Assembly (NCBI RefSeq): GCF_020852455.1
Contig: NZ_JADZAT010000032.1
Span: 62,001 to 126,000, forward strand
Length of the DNA: 64,000 nucleotides
Source of the DNA: Novosphingobium sp.
GTDB taxonomy: Bacteria > Pseudomonadota > Alphaproteobacteria > Sphingomonadales > Sphingomonadaceae
Direction: 5' to 3'
Shown: positions 26,846 through 35,920 of the stretch, one piece after another
How positions within the stretch are numbered: position 1 is the stretch's first letter
Layout: each line of letters starts with the position of its first letter
Made by a program: the position numbers and the translations under genes
Notes under the pieces: generated by a model
What the model saw: only the letters and a program-made list of their open reading frames with translations
What the model was told of the DNA's origin: nothing
Database searches by the model: none

Positions 26846-29800
26846 TCGGCCGGCAAGGCCCCGGCCTGCTGCTGCGCTTCGTGTGCTTCGTCCTCGGGTT
26901 TGTAGGTCAGGAAGGTCCGGCGCAGGCGCGGGCCCAGCCGCGCTTCAAGGCCATTGGCCAGGCTGAACCCGGCAGGCACGATCAGCAGGGTCAGCAGAGT
27001 GGACAAGATCAGCCCGCCCATCACCACGGTGCCCATCGGCGCACGCCAGGCGCTGTCTCCGGTCAGCGACAGCGCGGTGGGGATCATCCCGGCGGTCATC
27101 GCCACGGTGGTCATCACGATCGGCTGGGCGCGCTTGTGCCCGGCTTCGACAATCGCTTCGAACCGCGAGGTGCCCTTGGCCATCTCGTCGATCGCAAAGT
27201 CGATCAGCAGGATCGAGTTCTTGGCGACGATCCCGAACAGCATCAGCACCCCGATGAACACCGGCAGCGAGATCGGCTGACCGAGCACGAACAGGAACAG
27301 CAGCCCGCCCAGCGGAGCCAGCAGCAGCGAGCCCATGTTGACCAGCGGCGATACGAAGCGATGATAGAGCAGCACCAGCACGCCGAACACCAGCAGCACC
27401 GCCGAACCCAGCGCGACCGTGAAACTGTCGAGCAGTTCGGCCAGGATCTCGTCCTCGCCAAAGGCCTTGTCGCTGACGCCCTGCGGCAGGTTCTTGATGA
27501 TCGGCAGCTTCTCGATCTCGGCCATCACCGTGCCCTTGTTGACCCCCGGCGCCAGATCGGCGCCAATGAAGACGCGGCGTTCCTGGTTGTAGCGGCGGAT
27601 CGCAACCGGGCCCGAGCCAAAGCTGATGTCGGCCACCCGCGAAAGCGGAACCGATCCGCCCGTAGTGGTCTGCACCGGCAGGTTCTCGATCACCGAAATG
27701 TCGCGGCGGGCATCTTCGGACAGCCGCACCCGGATCGGGATCTGGCGGTCGGACAGCGAGAACTTGGCCGCGTTCTGATCGATATCGCCGATCGTGGCGA
27801 TACGGATCGTCTGGCTCAGCGCGGCGGTGGTCACCCCCAGGCTGGCGGCCAGTTCCTGGCGCGGCTTGATCAGCAGTTCGGGGCGGCGGGTGTCAGCCGA
27901 AACACGCGGCGCGACGATCCCCTTTATGCCCTTCATCTGTTCGACCAGCTGGGCTGCGGTCTTTTCAAGCACTTCGGTGTTCGATCCGGTCAGCATCTTG
28001 GAAATCGGCCGGCCGATCCCGCCAGGGCCCACCCCGCTGAACGACTGGAAGGTTACCCGCGCATCGGGGATCGCCTGAAGCAGCGGGGTCAGTTCGCGCT
28101 CGAACTCCTGACTGGTCTTCTCGCGATCTTCCTTGAGCGAGATGAACAGGCGGCCGTTGCCTTCACGCACGCGCTGCTGGATCCGTTCAACGTCGTCCTT
28201 GCGCTGGGCGACGATCGCCGAAACCGCATCGACCACGTCTTCCGTCTGCTTGAGCGTGGTGCCCGGAACCATCTCGATCGCGATCTGGCTGGTATCCTCG
28301 TTCACTTCGGGGAACAGCTGGGTGGGAATGGTTCCAGCCAGCACGCCCGAAAGCACCAGCGACAAGAAGCCGATCCCCAGCATCCAGATCCGGTGATCGC
28401 GCAGCCGCGCGCCCAGCCGCAGGATCCACATCCGGGACCAGGCGAAAAACCCGCTTTCGCTGCGCGGCATGGCCATGCCAACCAACCAGCCGAGCAGGGT
28501 GGTGACGAAGAAGCCGAGCAGGAAGACGATCGGCATGCCCAGGAACAGCACCGACAGCCAGGTCAGCGGTCCCGGTCCGGTGGCTACCTGGCCTTCGACC
28601 GGTGCCGCAGCCTTGAACAGCAGCAGATAGATCACCGCGGCCATCGCCACATAGCACAGCGCCAGGAAGGCCGGATGCCCGGGCACGCGCTCAACCTTCG
28701 CGCGCATCGCCTTGGCCTTGGTAGTGTCGAGCGACCAGTGCAGGACCTTGAGGTAGCGATCCATCCACGGCCCGCTGCCGTGTTCGGCAATCCCGTGAGC
28801 CTTGAGGAAATAGGCCGCGATCATCGGGGTGATCATGCGCGCCACCGCCAGGCTCATCAGCACCGAAGCGACCACGGTCCAGCCGAAGTTCTTGAAGAAC
28901 TGGCCCGGAATCCCCGGCATCAGCCCCACCGGCAGGAACACCGCGACGATCGAGAAGGTGGTGGCAACCACCGCCAGCCCGATTTCGTCGGCCGCGTCGA
29001 TCGAGGCCTGGTAGGCGCTCTTGCCCATGCGCATATGGCGCACGATGTTCTCGACCTCGACGATGGCGTCGTCGACCAGCACCCCGGCGACCAGGCCAAG
29101 CGCGAGCAGCGACATCTGGTTGAGCGTGAAGCCCAGCATCTGGATGAACCAGAAGCTGGGGATCGCAGACAGGGGAATCGCGATTGCCGAGATCATCGTC
29201 GCGCGCCAGTCGCGCAGGAAGAAGAACACCACGACCACGGCCAGGATCGCGCCTTCGACCATCGCCGCGATCGAGCTTTCGTACTGCGCCTTGACGTAGG
29301 TGACGGTGGTGAACAGCTTGTTGAAGTGGATCCCGGGGTTCTGCTTTTCGATCTGCTCAAGCTTGGCGACCGCATTGTCGTAAACCGAAACGTCGGATTC
29401 GCCGCGCGATCGTGCGATCGAGAAGGTCACCACCGGCTTGCCGTCGGTCTTGCCGAGCGAGGTGATTTCACCGAAGCTGTCGGACACCTTGGCGACATCG
29501 GCCAGCTTGACCGTACGCCCGCCGCCCAGCGGGATCTCGGTCTGCGACAGTTCGAAAGCGGTGGCGGCGTTGCCCAGCACGCGCACCGACTGGCGCGATC
29601 CGGCGATTTCCGAACGGCCGCCCGCCGCGTTCACATTGAACTGGCGCAGCGCCCCATTGATCTGGCTGGCGGTGACCCCCAGCGACTGCATCTTGGCCGG
29701 ATCGAGCACCACCAGGATTTCGCGCTCAACCCCGCCGGCGCGTTCGACCGAGGCCATGCCCTGCACGCCCAGCAGGCGCTTGGTCACGGTATCGTCGACG

Positions 29801-30276
29801 AACCACGAGAGCTGCTCGATCGTCATGTCATCAGCCGAAACGGAGAAATAGCCGATCGGATCGGACGAGGTTTCGATCTTGAAGACCTGCGGCTCAAGGA
29901 TCCCGTCGGGCAGGCTGCCCCGGGCCTGATCGACCTGGTTCTTCACATCGTTGAGCGCTTCGATGATGCTGGTGCCGATCTGGAATTCGACCACCGTCTC
30001 GCTGCCGCCTTCGCGCGCGGTCGACGAGATGTTCTGCACCCCCTGGATCGAGCGCAACGAAGCTTCGATCTTCTGGGTGATCTGGTTCTCGATTTCAGCC
30101 GGCGCGGCGCCGGGCTGGCTGATCACCACGACCACGCCGGGGAATTCGATATCCGGATCGTTCTGGACCTTCATCTGCGAGAAGGCGACCATCCCGGCCA
30201 GCATCAGGCCCAGGAACAGCACGATCGGCACCACCGGGTTGCGAATGCACCAGGCCGAGATATTGCGGAAGCTCAT
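26842..30276 (-). CDS. RND efflux permease of the HAE1 type
   Basis: Inner-membrane proton-driven drug exporter. Both RND halves are present, with the proton-relay pair D402/D403 in the TM4 motif GVLVDDAIVEVEN and K1019 in AKNSILLIDFA of TM10. At 1144 residues it is about 100 longer than AcrB-like pumps. The surplus lies between the halves, about residues 520-610, where two extra strongly hydrophobic stretches (FLALCYVAMAAVIYLLLF and WLSVLFLGMPIVFLLGFFVT) interrupt the usual linker. It is encoded after its adaptor (24-base gap); no TolC-type channel gene is adjacent, so a shared outer-membrane channel is likely. Confidence 0.93.
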   Translation of the reverse strand: MSFRNISAWCIRNPVVPIVLFLGLMLAGMVAFSQMKVQNDPDIEFPGVVVVISQPGAAPAEIENQITQKIEASLRSIQGVQNISSTAREGGSETVVEFQIGTSIIEALNDVKNQVDQARGSLPDGILEPQVFKIETSSDPIGYFSVSADDMTIEQLSWFVDDTVTKRLLGVQGMASVERAGGVEREILVVLDPAKMQSLGVTASQINGALRQFNVNAAGGRSEIAGSRQSVRVLGNAATAFELSQTEIPLGGGRTVKLADVAKVSDSFGEITSLGKTDGKPVVTFSIARSRGESDVSVYDNAVAKLEQIEKQNPGIHFNKLFTTVTYVKAQYESSIAAMVEGAILAVVVVFFFLRDWRATMISAIAIPLSAIPSFWFIQMLGFTLNQMSLLALGLVAGVLVDDAIVEVENIVRHMRMGKSAYQASIDAADEIGLAVVATTFSIVAVFLPVGLMPGIPGQFFKNFGWTVVASVLMSLAVARMITPMIAAYFLKAHGIAEHGSGPWMDRYLKVLHWSLDTTKAKAMRAKVERVPGHPAFLALCYVAMAAVIYLLLFKAAAPVEGQVATGPGPLTWLSVLFLGMPIVFLLGFFVTTLLGWLVGMAMPRSESGFFAWSRMWILRLGARLRDHRIWMLGIGFLSLVLSGVLAGTIPTQLFPEVNEDTSQIAIEMVPGTTLKQTEDVVDAVSAIVAQRKDDVERIQQRVREGNGRLFISLKEDREKTSQEFERELTPLLQAIPDARVTFQSFSGVGPGGIGRPISKMLTGSNTEVLEKTAAQLVEQMKGIKGIVAPRVSADTRRPELLIKPRQELAASLGVTTAALSQTIRIATIGDIDQNAAKFSLSDRQIPIRVRLSEDARRDISVIENLPVQTTTGGSVPLSRVADISFGSGPVAIRRYNQERRVFIGADLAPGVNKGTVMAEIEKLPIIKNLPQGVSDKAFGEDEILAELLDSFTVALGSAVLLVFGVLVLLYHRFVSPLVNMGSLLLAPLGGLLFLFVLGQPISLPVFIGVLMLFGIVAKNSILLIDFAIDEMAKGTSRFEAIVEAGHKRAQPIVMTTVAMTAGMIPTALSLTGDSAWRAPMGTVVMGGLILSTLLTLLIVPAGFSLANGLEARLGPRLRRTFLTYKPEDEAHEAQQQAGALPAE

Positions 30277-30300
30277 GGTTAGACTCCTGCCGGTCCCGGC

Positions 30301-31482
30301 TCAGGGCTTGGGGGCGACGGGCTTGATCGTCTCGCCCGGCTGGAGGAAACCGCCGGCGCGCAGCACAACGCGCTCGCTGCCATTGAGGCCTTCGGCGATC
30401 ACGATGCCCTGCGGGGTGATCCGGCCCTGCTTGACCGCGCGGCGTTCAACCTTGTTGTCCTTGCCGACCACATAGACATAGCTGCCCTGGGCATCCGACA
30501 GCACCGCGCTTTCCGGCAACAGCGGGGCCACCATGGTGCCCGACTTGATCGTTGCCGTGGCGAACCCGCCGGGGCGCAGTTCAGGAGCATAGGCCAGTGC
30601 AATCCGTGCGGTGCCCTGGCGGCTGGCCGGGTCGATCACCGGGGCGATCTGCCAGACCTGACCGGTAAAGGCCTTGTCAGTGCCGACCGGAACCACCGAG
30701 GCGCTGACGCCCTGGCCCAGCGACGCAAGGTCAACTTCGCCCAGCTGGGCCTTCATTTCCATTTCACCGCCCTTGGCCAGGCGGAACAGCACGCCCGATC
30801 CGGCGCTGACCACCTGCCCGGGTTCAACCCGGCGTTCGAGCACCAGCCCGGCCGCCGGCGCGATCACGTTGAGGCGGCGGTTCTGCGCCTGCAGCACACC
30901 CAGCTGGGCGCCGGCAACGCGGACCTGGGCAGCTGCGGAATCGCGCTGCGCACGCAGGCGATCGACCTCGGCCTTCGAAATGAACCCGCGATCGACCAGC
31001 TTGAGCGCGCGCTGCAGATTGGCCTCGGCCAGATCGGCATTGGCGCGGGCGACCTGGATCTGGGCAGCCTGGCTCGACTGCTGCTGGATCTGGACCGAAC
31101 GGTCGATCACCGCCATGACCTGACCCTGGCGGACCCACTGGCCGGGTTCGACCAGCACCGAAATCACCTGGCCGCCTTCGCCCGGAATGCCAACCGGCAT
31201 TTCGCGCCGCGCCGCCAGGGTGCCGGTGGCAGTTATCGTGCCTTCGATCGTGGTCCGGCCCGGAGCCACCACGGTAACCGTCGGCGCCTGGTCCTTCTTG
31301 TCAGCCTCTGCCGTAGAGCCCGCAGCAGAGCGGTGAACCAGGAACCAGATCACGGCGACGGCCAGCAGCAGCAGCACACCCCCGGCGATCAGCCGCCGCT
31401 TGCTGGAAGCTTCGCCGGCATCGTCGAGCAACGGGTTCTCGGCTGCCATCGCCTTGCTTTCAATCCTTGCATCGAAATTCAT
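30301..31482 (-). CDS. RND efflux periplasmic adaptor (membrane fusion protein)
   Basis: A 393-residue HlyD-type adaptor. A membrane anchor (about residues 35-52) precedes lipoyl-like halves (GEGGQVISVLVEPGQWVRQGQVMAVID and NVIAPAAGLVLERRVEPGQVV), a helical hairpin rich in Gln/Ala between them, then beta-barrel and membrane-proximal domains. I prefer the ATG at 31482 (GAAGG upstream) over a GTG at 31500. It is the first gene of a probable four-gene operon: adaptor, permease, DUF445, GNAT. No regulator gene is next to it. Confidence 0.92.
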   Translation of the reverse strand: MNFDARIESKAMAAENPLLDDAGEASSKRRLIAGGVLLLLAVAVIWFLVHRSAAGSTAEADKKDQAPTVTVVAPGRTTIEGTITATGTLAARREMPVGIPGEGGQVISVLVEPGQWVRQGQVMAVIDRSVQIQQQSSQAAQIQVARANADLAEANLQRALKLVDRGFISKAEVDRLRAQRDSAAAQVRVAGAQLGVLQAQNRRLNVIAPAAGLVLERRVEPGQVVSAGSGVLFRLAKGGEMEMKAQLGEVDLASLGQGVSASVVPVGTDKAFTGQVWQIAPVIDPASRQGTARIALAYAPELRPGGFATATIKSGTMVAPLLPESAVLSDAQGSYVYVVGKDNKVERRAVKQGRITPQGIVIAEGLNGSERVVLRAGGFLQPGETIKPVAPKP

Positions 31483-31703
31483 GGTTTTCAAAGCCTTCAC
31501 GCCGGATCACGGAATGGCGGACGGATTCTCCCCACCCGGGCCACCAACTGTATTACTGCGCTAAATCACCTCCGGCAAGCCCCGTTGCAAAAGACTGCGG
31601 ATGCCCGATTTGCACTTGTTGTCCATAGGCGCGCGCGCTGGTCGCCGCAACGGCTGGGTCTGCCAACCACCTTGGGCGTTCGGTAAACGGCAGGAGCGCA
31701 AAA

Positions 31704-31739
31704 GCAAAGGGCCGGCGCGGGATATCCCGGCCGGCCCTT
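31704..31739 (-). terminator. Terminator after sciP
   Basis: AAGGGCCGGC pairs with GCCGGCCCTT, continuing into CGGGAT/ATCCCG with one bulged base and essentially no loop. On the minus strand TTTGCTTTTG follows. It lies 22 bases after the sciP stop. The remaining sequence up to the adaptor start at 31482 (about 220 bases) shows no gene; it must hold the pump promoter, which I cannot pinpoint. Confidence 0.8.
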
Positions 31740-31761
31740 CATAACGCGATCGCGCGCTGGT

Positions 31762-32064
31762 TCAGTACTTCAGCTGGCGCTCGTAAAGGTCGCGATAGTG
31801 CTGGATGCGGGTCACCCGCAGGCCCTGCATGCCCGAGCGATCGACCGCTCGTTGCCACGAAGCGAATTCCTCGAGCGTCAGGTTGTAACGCTCGCAAACT
31901 TCGTCGATCGACAGCAGGCCGCCATTGACCGCCGCGACAACTTCGGCCTTGCGGCGCACCACCCAACGGGTCGTGTCGGGCGAAGGCAGCGAATCGAGCG
32001 TCAGCGGCTCGCCGAGCGGGCCGATAACCATCGCAGGTCTGATTTTCTGGTTCTCGATCATCAT
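31762..32064 (-). CDS. sciP: CtrA inhibitor SciP (DUF1153)
   Basis: A 100-residue helix-turn-helix cell-cycle regulator. The diagnostic block GPLGEPLTLDSLPSPDTTRWVVRRKAEVVAAV, then GGLLSIDEVCERYNLTLEEFASWQRA, matches SciP, which in Caulobacter restrains CtrA-dependent promoters in G1. Start is the first of two tandem ATGs; it overlaps the stop of the upstream small gene (TGATG type overlap at 32061-32064). A terminator follows. Confidence 0.93.
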   Translation of the reverse strand: MMIENQKIRPAMVIGPLGEPLTLDSLPSPDTTRWVVRRKAEVVAAVNGGLLSIDEVCERYNLTLEEFASWQRAVDRSGMQGLRVTRIQHYRDLYERQLKY

Positions 32065-32381
32065 TGTCCTCGGCCGCCGGCCTGGTGTTGTCCGGCGATG
32101 GACCCGTCTATGCCGTCGGGGCCTTTGCCATCTGTTGAATCAGCAGGGTTAACGCGGTGTGAGGGATTTGTTCCGGATCCCCCCACCAGCGCAAAGTCCG
32201 CAAAGCCGCCATCGAGCAGCACGGCGCGCGAATCGTCACGGGCCAGTTCGGCCCGGGCGGCATGCGCGGCGACCAGCCGGGCGTGCAGCCCGGACCAGTC
32301 GAATCCGGTGCTTCCCGCGCCTTCGGCAACGGGCGACACGCGGTCTCTCAGCGCAGACATAAGGTCTTTTGCAAACTCCAT
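32061..32381 (-). CDS. Small conserved protein coupled to sciP
   Basis: A 106-residue soluble protein of unknown function: N-terminal MEFAKDLMSALRDR, a central FDWSGLHARLVAAHAARAEL segment with conserved-looking aromatic and Arg/His residues, then a Gly/Ser/Asp-rich tail that looks disordered. The stop overlaps the sciP start by four bases, so both are made from one message. I have the impression that this pair recurs in sphingomonads, which would suggest a role in the same cell-cycle circuit; that is inference. Confidence 0.7.
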   Translation of the reverse strand: MEFAKDLMSALRDRVSPVAEGAGSTGFDWSGLHARLVAAHAARAELARDDSRAVLLDGGFADFALVGGSGTNPSHRVNPADSTDGKGPDGIDGSIAGQHQAGGRGQ

Positions 32382-32415
32382 GACACGGCTTCTAGCGCAG
32401 ACATGGTCAAGATCG

Positions 32416-32434
32416 GGTAAAGCCCGGCTTTACC
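32416..32434. repeat. 9-bp-arm palindrome upstream of mnmA
   Basis: GGTAAAGCC-C-GGCTTTACC is a perfect inverted repeat in the 153-base gap between the divergent 32061-32381 gene and mnmA. With a one-base centre it is more like an operator than an RNA hairpin. I do not recognise the regulator. Confidence 0.5.
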
Positions 32435-32534
32435 TGGTGTTGAGAATGCTTACCAAATTGCACCCCCGCCAATTGCCCGCGATCGGGATTCAACATGGCC
32501 CTATTCGCCGGGGGCGTGTAAGGCGCGCGGCACC

Positions 32535-33680
32535 ATGACCCAGCCTGCGCTTGTCCTTCCCGATCTTGCCGAGTTGTTCCAGCTCGATGCCCCGCTGGCA
32601 GGCAAGCGGATCGTCGTGGCGATGTCGGGCGGGGTCGATTCCTCGGTGGTGGCGGCGCTGGCCGCGCGCAGTGGCGCCGAAACCATCGGCGTCACCCTGC
32701 AGCTTTACGATTCGCCCGCCGGCAGCGGCCGCAAGGGCGCGTGCTGCGCCGGCGACGATATCCGCGATGCCCGTTCGGTTGCCGACCGGCTGGGCATTGC
32801 CCACTATGTGATCGACCATGAGAGCCAGTTCCGCGAGGAGGTGGTCGAACGCTTTGCCGACGATTACCTGGCCGGGCGCACCCCGATCCCCTGCATCCGC
32901 TGCAACATGGGCCCCAAGTTCACCGACCTGTTCGCCATGGCCCGCGAACTGGGCGCCGATTGCCTGGCAACCGGGCACTATGTCCGGCGGGTGCCTGGCC
33001 CGGCCGGACCCGAACTCCACCGTGCGCTCGATCCGGCGCGCGACCAAAGCTATTTCCTCTACGCCACCACCGAGGCTCAGCTCGACTATCTGCGCTTTCC
33101 GCTGGGCGGCCTGCCCAAGCCGGTGGTGCGCCAGATCGCCGAGGCCGAAGGGCTGCGCGTGGCGGCCAAGCCCGACAGCCAGGACATCTGCTTCGTGCCC
33201 GATGGCGACTATGCCAAGGTGGTCCGCGCGGTGCGTCCCGAAGGGGTTGAGGGCGGCGAGATCGTTCATGCCGAAACCGGCGCAGTGCTGGGCCGGCACA
33301 GGGGGATCATCCACTATACCGTCGGCCAGCGCCGCGGGATCGAGATCGGCGGCCAGCCCGAACCGCTCTATGTCATCGGAATCGATGCGGCGAGCCGCCG
33401 TGTGCTGGTCGGCCCGCGCCGCCTGCTGGCGGTCGGCGCGGCGCGGATTGTCGAAACCAACCGGATCGGCCCGCTGCCCGATACACCGCTTTGCGCCAAG
33501 GTCCGTTCGCTGGCCAGGCCGGTGCCGGTGCGGATCGAAGGTGCGCTGGGCCAGGGCGCGGCCTGCACCCTGCACTTCGCAAGCCCCGAATACGGGGTCG
33601 CGCCAGGCCAGGCGGCGGTGATCTATGCCGGGGACCGGGTGGTCGGCGGCGGCTGGATCGATTCGACCGAGCCGGCCTAA
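32535..33680 (+). CDS. mnmA: tRNA-specific 2-thiouridylase
   Basis: Thiolates U34 of tRNA Glu, Gln and Lys. The 381-residue protein has the PP-loop [16 protein letters not shown], the catalytic cysteine in [20 protein letters not shown], and [13 protein letters not shown]; the second cysteine is in [10 protein letters not shown]-like [11 protein letters not shown], part of an alphaproteobacterial extension, or the family Cys in IC of DICFV. Length is normal. It converges on manA with a four-base overlap of the two ends. Confidence 0.96.
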   Translation: MTQPALVLPDLAELFQLDAPLAGKRIVVAMSGGVDSSVVAALAARSGAETIGVTLQLYDSPAGSGRKGACCAGDDIRDARSVADRLGIAHYVIDHESQFREEVVERFADDYLAGRTPIPCIRCNMGPKFTDLFAMARELGADCLATGHYVRRVPGPAGPELHRALDPARDQSYFLYATTEAQLDYLRFPLGGLPKPVVRQIAEAEGLRVAAKPDSQDICFVPDGDYAKVVRAVRPEGVEGGEIVHAETGAVLGRHRGIIHYTVGQRRGIEIGGQPEPLYVIGIDAASRRVLVGPRRLLAVGAARIVETNRIGPLPDTPLCAKVRSLARPVPVRIEGALGQGAACTLHFASPEYGVAPGQAAVIYAGDRVVGGGWIDSTEPA

Positions 33681-34468
33681 CAGGACTGCGCGACCAGCGC
33701 GGTGCCGGTGCAGGTCACCCCATCGAGCGTTCCGGCCAGGGCGCATTCACCCGCCCGCACCAACCGGCCATCGATCTCAGCCTCACCGGTTAGCGGGATC
33801 ACCAGCAGCGGGCCGACGAAGCGCGCCTTCAGCTGCGAATCCGGCGCTCCCGAGATCCGGGCGAGCCGGAAGTGCGGGCCATCGACCAGCAGTACATCGC
33901 TGTGATCCGGCACATGGCGGTGCAGCGTGGCGGGATAGGGTTCACCCCGGGCTACTGCCATCCCGGCATCAAGGTGCAGTTCGCGCGGGCGGCCATAGTC
34001 ATAGAGCCGATAAGTAACATCGCTGTTCTGCTGAACTTCGACCAGCGACAGACCGGGCCCGATCGCGTGGACCGTCCCGGCCGGAATGTAGAAGAAGTCC
34101 CCGGCCCGCGCCGGGTGCCATTCCAGCAGCTGTTCAATGCTGCCATCAAGCGCCGCCACGCGCATCGCCCGCGCATCCAGGTTTTTCCGGAACCCGATCC
34201 CCAGCCGGGCATCAGGCTCGGCCGCGATCACGTACCAGCATTCTTCCTTGCCACGCTTGCCGGCCGGAGCCTGGGCATCGCCGGGATGGACCTGAACCGA
34301 CAGCGCCTCGCTGGTGAAGATGTATTTGACCAGCAACGCATCGAGCGCCGCGGGCGGTTCAAACCAGACTTCGCCGATTGTCTCACCCGCCGGGGCAACG
34401 AACGGCGCGGGCAGGCTGGTGCGCCCCCACGGCCGTTCGACCATCCGGGTGGGCAGGAGGTGGCTCAC
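33677..34468 (-). CDS. manA: Class I mannose-6-phosphate isomerase
   Basis: Converts fructose-6-phosphate to mannose-6-phosphate, the entry to GDP-mannose. The 263-residue cupin has zinc-site motifs SVQVHPGD and KEECWYVI, plus [15 protein letters not shown]. It is shorter than the 390-residue enterobacterial ManA, as is common for the compact class I form. Its start overlaps the manC stop, and the product is used by ManC after phosphomannomutase, which is not in the window. Confidence 0.92.
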   Translation of the reverse strand: MSHLLPTRMVERPWGRTSLPAPFVAPAGETIGEVWFEPPAALDALLVKYIFTSEALSVQVHPGDAQAPAGKRGKEECWYVIAAEPDARLGIGFRKNLDARAMRVAALDGSIEQLLEWHPARAGDFFYIPAGTVHAIGPGLSLVEVQQNSDVTYRLYDYGRPRELHLDAGMAVARGEPYPATLHRHVPDHSDVLLVDGPHFRLARISGAPDSQLKARFVGPLLVIPLTGEAEIDGRLVRAGECALAGTLDGVTCTGTALVAQSC

Positions 34469-35508
34469 TGATTGGCTGCGCCCGGCAGCTTGCCGACCAG
34501 CTGGGCCCCGGCGCGCGTTGTCACCAGCACATCCTGGCCATCGACCACGATCACCACGTCTTCCAGCCCGATCGCCGAAACCCGCGGGCCGTCGCTTTCA
34601 ACCAGCACATTGCGGCACTGGACCAGATCGGCCTGGCCGGTCACGCTGTTGCCCTGGTCATCGCGGTCGCGCGCGACCAGCAGGGCATCCCAGTTGCCGA
34701 TGTCAGACCAGCCCATGCTGGCCGGAACCATTGCGGCATGCGCGGTGTTTTCCATCACCGCGTAGTCAACCGATTCGCTTTCGATCCGGGCAAAGGCCTG
34801 GGCATCGGGGTGGAACCGCGCGCCATCGGCCCGGCCGCCGGCAACCGCCGCTTGCACTGCTGCCGCAATCGCCGGGCGGTGCGCCGCAAGTTCGGTCAGG
34901 AAGGTGCCGACCCGGAACGCGAAGATCCCGCCGTTCCAGGCATAGCCGCCATCGGCCAGGAAAGCCTCTGCCCGGGCCTGATCGGGCTTTTCGATGAAGC
35001 GCGCGACCTTGAAGCCCAGATCGCCGATCGGCGCGCCGCGCTGGAGATAGCCGAACCCGGTTTCGGGCGCAGTCGCGGCGATCCCGAAGGACACCAGCCA
35101 GCCCTGGCGCGCCAGCTGCGCGGCGGCCCGGGCGGCGGCCTGGAATGCCGGGGCATCGGCAATGTGATGATCGCTGGGGCAGACCAGCATGATATCGTCT
35201 TCGCCCAGCCGCAGTGCCGCCAATGCGATCGCAGCAGCGGTGTTGCGCGCCGCAGGCTCGACAATCACCTGCGCTCCGTCGCGATTGCCCAGCTGGGCTT
35301 CGACATGGGCCAGGTGCGCGGTGCCGGTCACCACGATCGGCGCGGCAAACCCGGCCGCCGGATCGCAGCGGGCCACCGTCGCTTCGAACAGCGTGCTATT
35401 GCCCACCAGCGGCAGGAACGGTTTGGGCATGCTGGCCCGGCTGCGCGGCCACAACCGCGTGCCGCTGCCGCCGCACAGGACAACCGGATGGATCGGAGAA
35501 TCGCTCAT
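34465..35508 (-). CDS. manC: Mannose-1-phosphate guanylyltransferase
   Basis: Makes GDP-mannose from mannose-1-phosphate and GTP. The N-terminus VVLCGGSGTRLWPRSRASMPKPFLPL is the nucleotidyltransferase signature; VCPSDHHI and ARFIEKPD follow. With 347 residues it is the single-domain form without the fused isomerase half, consistent with a separate manA. The ATG at 35508 is preferred to a GTG two codons earlier; no clear ribosome site is visible for either. GDP-mannose feeds Gmd, encoded nearby. Confidence 0.93.
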   Translation of the reverse strand: MSDSPIHPVVLCGGSGTRLWPRSRASMPKPFLPLVGNSTLFEATVARCDPAAGFAAPIVVTGTAHLAHVEAQLGNRDGAQVIVEPAARNTAAAIALAALRLGEDDIMLVCPSDHHIADAPAFQAAARAAAQLARQGWLVSFGIAATAPETGFGYLQRGAPIGDLGFKVARFIEKPDQARAEAFLADGGYAWNGGIFAFRVGTFLTELAAHRPAIAAAVQAAVAGGRADGARFHPDAQAFARIESESVDYAVMENTAHAAMVPASMGWSDIGNWDALLVARDRDDQGNSVTGQADLVQCRNVLVESDGPRVSAIGLEDVVIVVDGQDVLVTTRAGAQLVGKLPGAANQ

Positions 35509-35543
35509 CGTCACAGTCTTAGCACACCATTTTCGGCAAAGGG

Positions 35544-35891
35544 TTACCCCTGCCAGGGTTCAAGCTGGCAGCCCAGGCCCGGACGATAGCTGGCGGTCTG
35601 GCTGGCCAGCCCGGGAAACCTTGCGGTGACACTCTTGGCCTGGGCATCCTCGCTCAGCATCACAAGTTCCATGCCCGGTTCGAAATCCTTCTTGCAATCG
35701 CCCAGTTCGCGCCCACCCAGGAACCGGCAGGAACAGGCCACCCGCGCGCCATAGGCCGCGCCGGTGCGGGCATAGGCGTTGAGCGGACCCCAGAACCAGG
35801 CCAGCAAAGCCGCCAGCAGCACCAGCCCCAGCGTCAGGACGCGGCGGCGGAACGGGGATCTGGATCGAATAGCCGGGTTTTGAGTTGCCAT
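35544..35891 (-). CDS. Small membrane-anchored Cys-containing protein
   Basis: A 115-residue protein with a basic N-terminus, one membrane segment (about residues 18-34) and a periplasmic part carrying three cysteines in ACSCRFLGGRELGDCKKDFEPG and one more near the end (LGCQLEPW), suited to two disulfides. I do not recognise a named family. It is divergent from the lipoprotein hydrolase gene with only 29 bases between the starts, and probably shares a regulatory region with it. Upstream of manC on the same strand. Confidence 0.7.
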   Translation of the reverse strand: MATQNPAIRSRSPFRRRVLTLGLVLLAALLAWFWGPLNAYARTGAAYGARVACSCRFLGGRELGDCKKDFEPGMELVMLSEDAQAKSVTARFPGLASQTASYRPGLGCQLEPWQG

Positions 35892-35920
35892 TGCGCTGCC
35901 TTTGGGCGAGTGACGACGCG

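Noticed and set aside
26881-30282. A 1133-codon plus-strand open frame opposite the RND permease
   Set aside because: Same mirror effect; its translation is His/Arg/Gln/Asp-rich without domains, and the minus frame has all RND motifs.
31762-32160. CtrA-binding sites (TTAA-N7-TTAA) near sciP
   Set aside because: I searched by eye for the full site in the gaps around sciP and trcR and found only half-sites.
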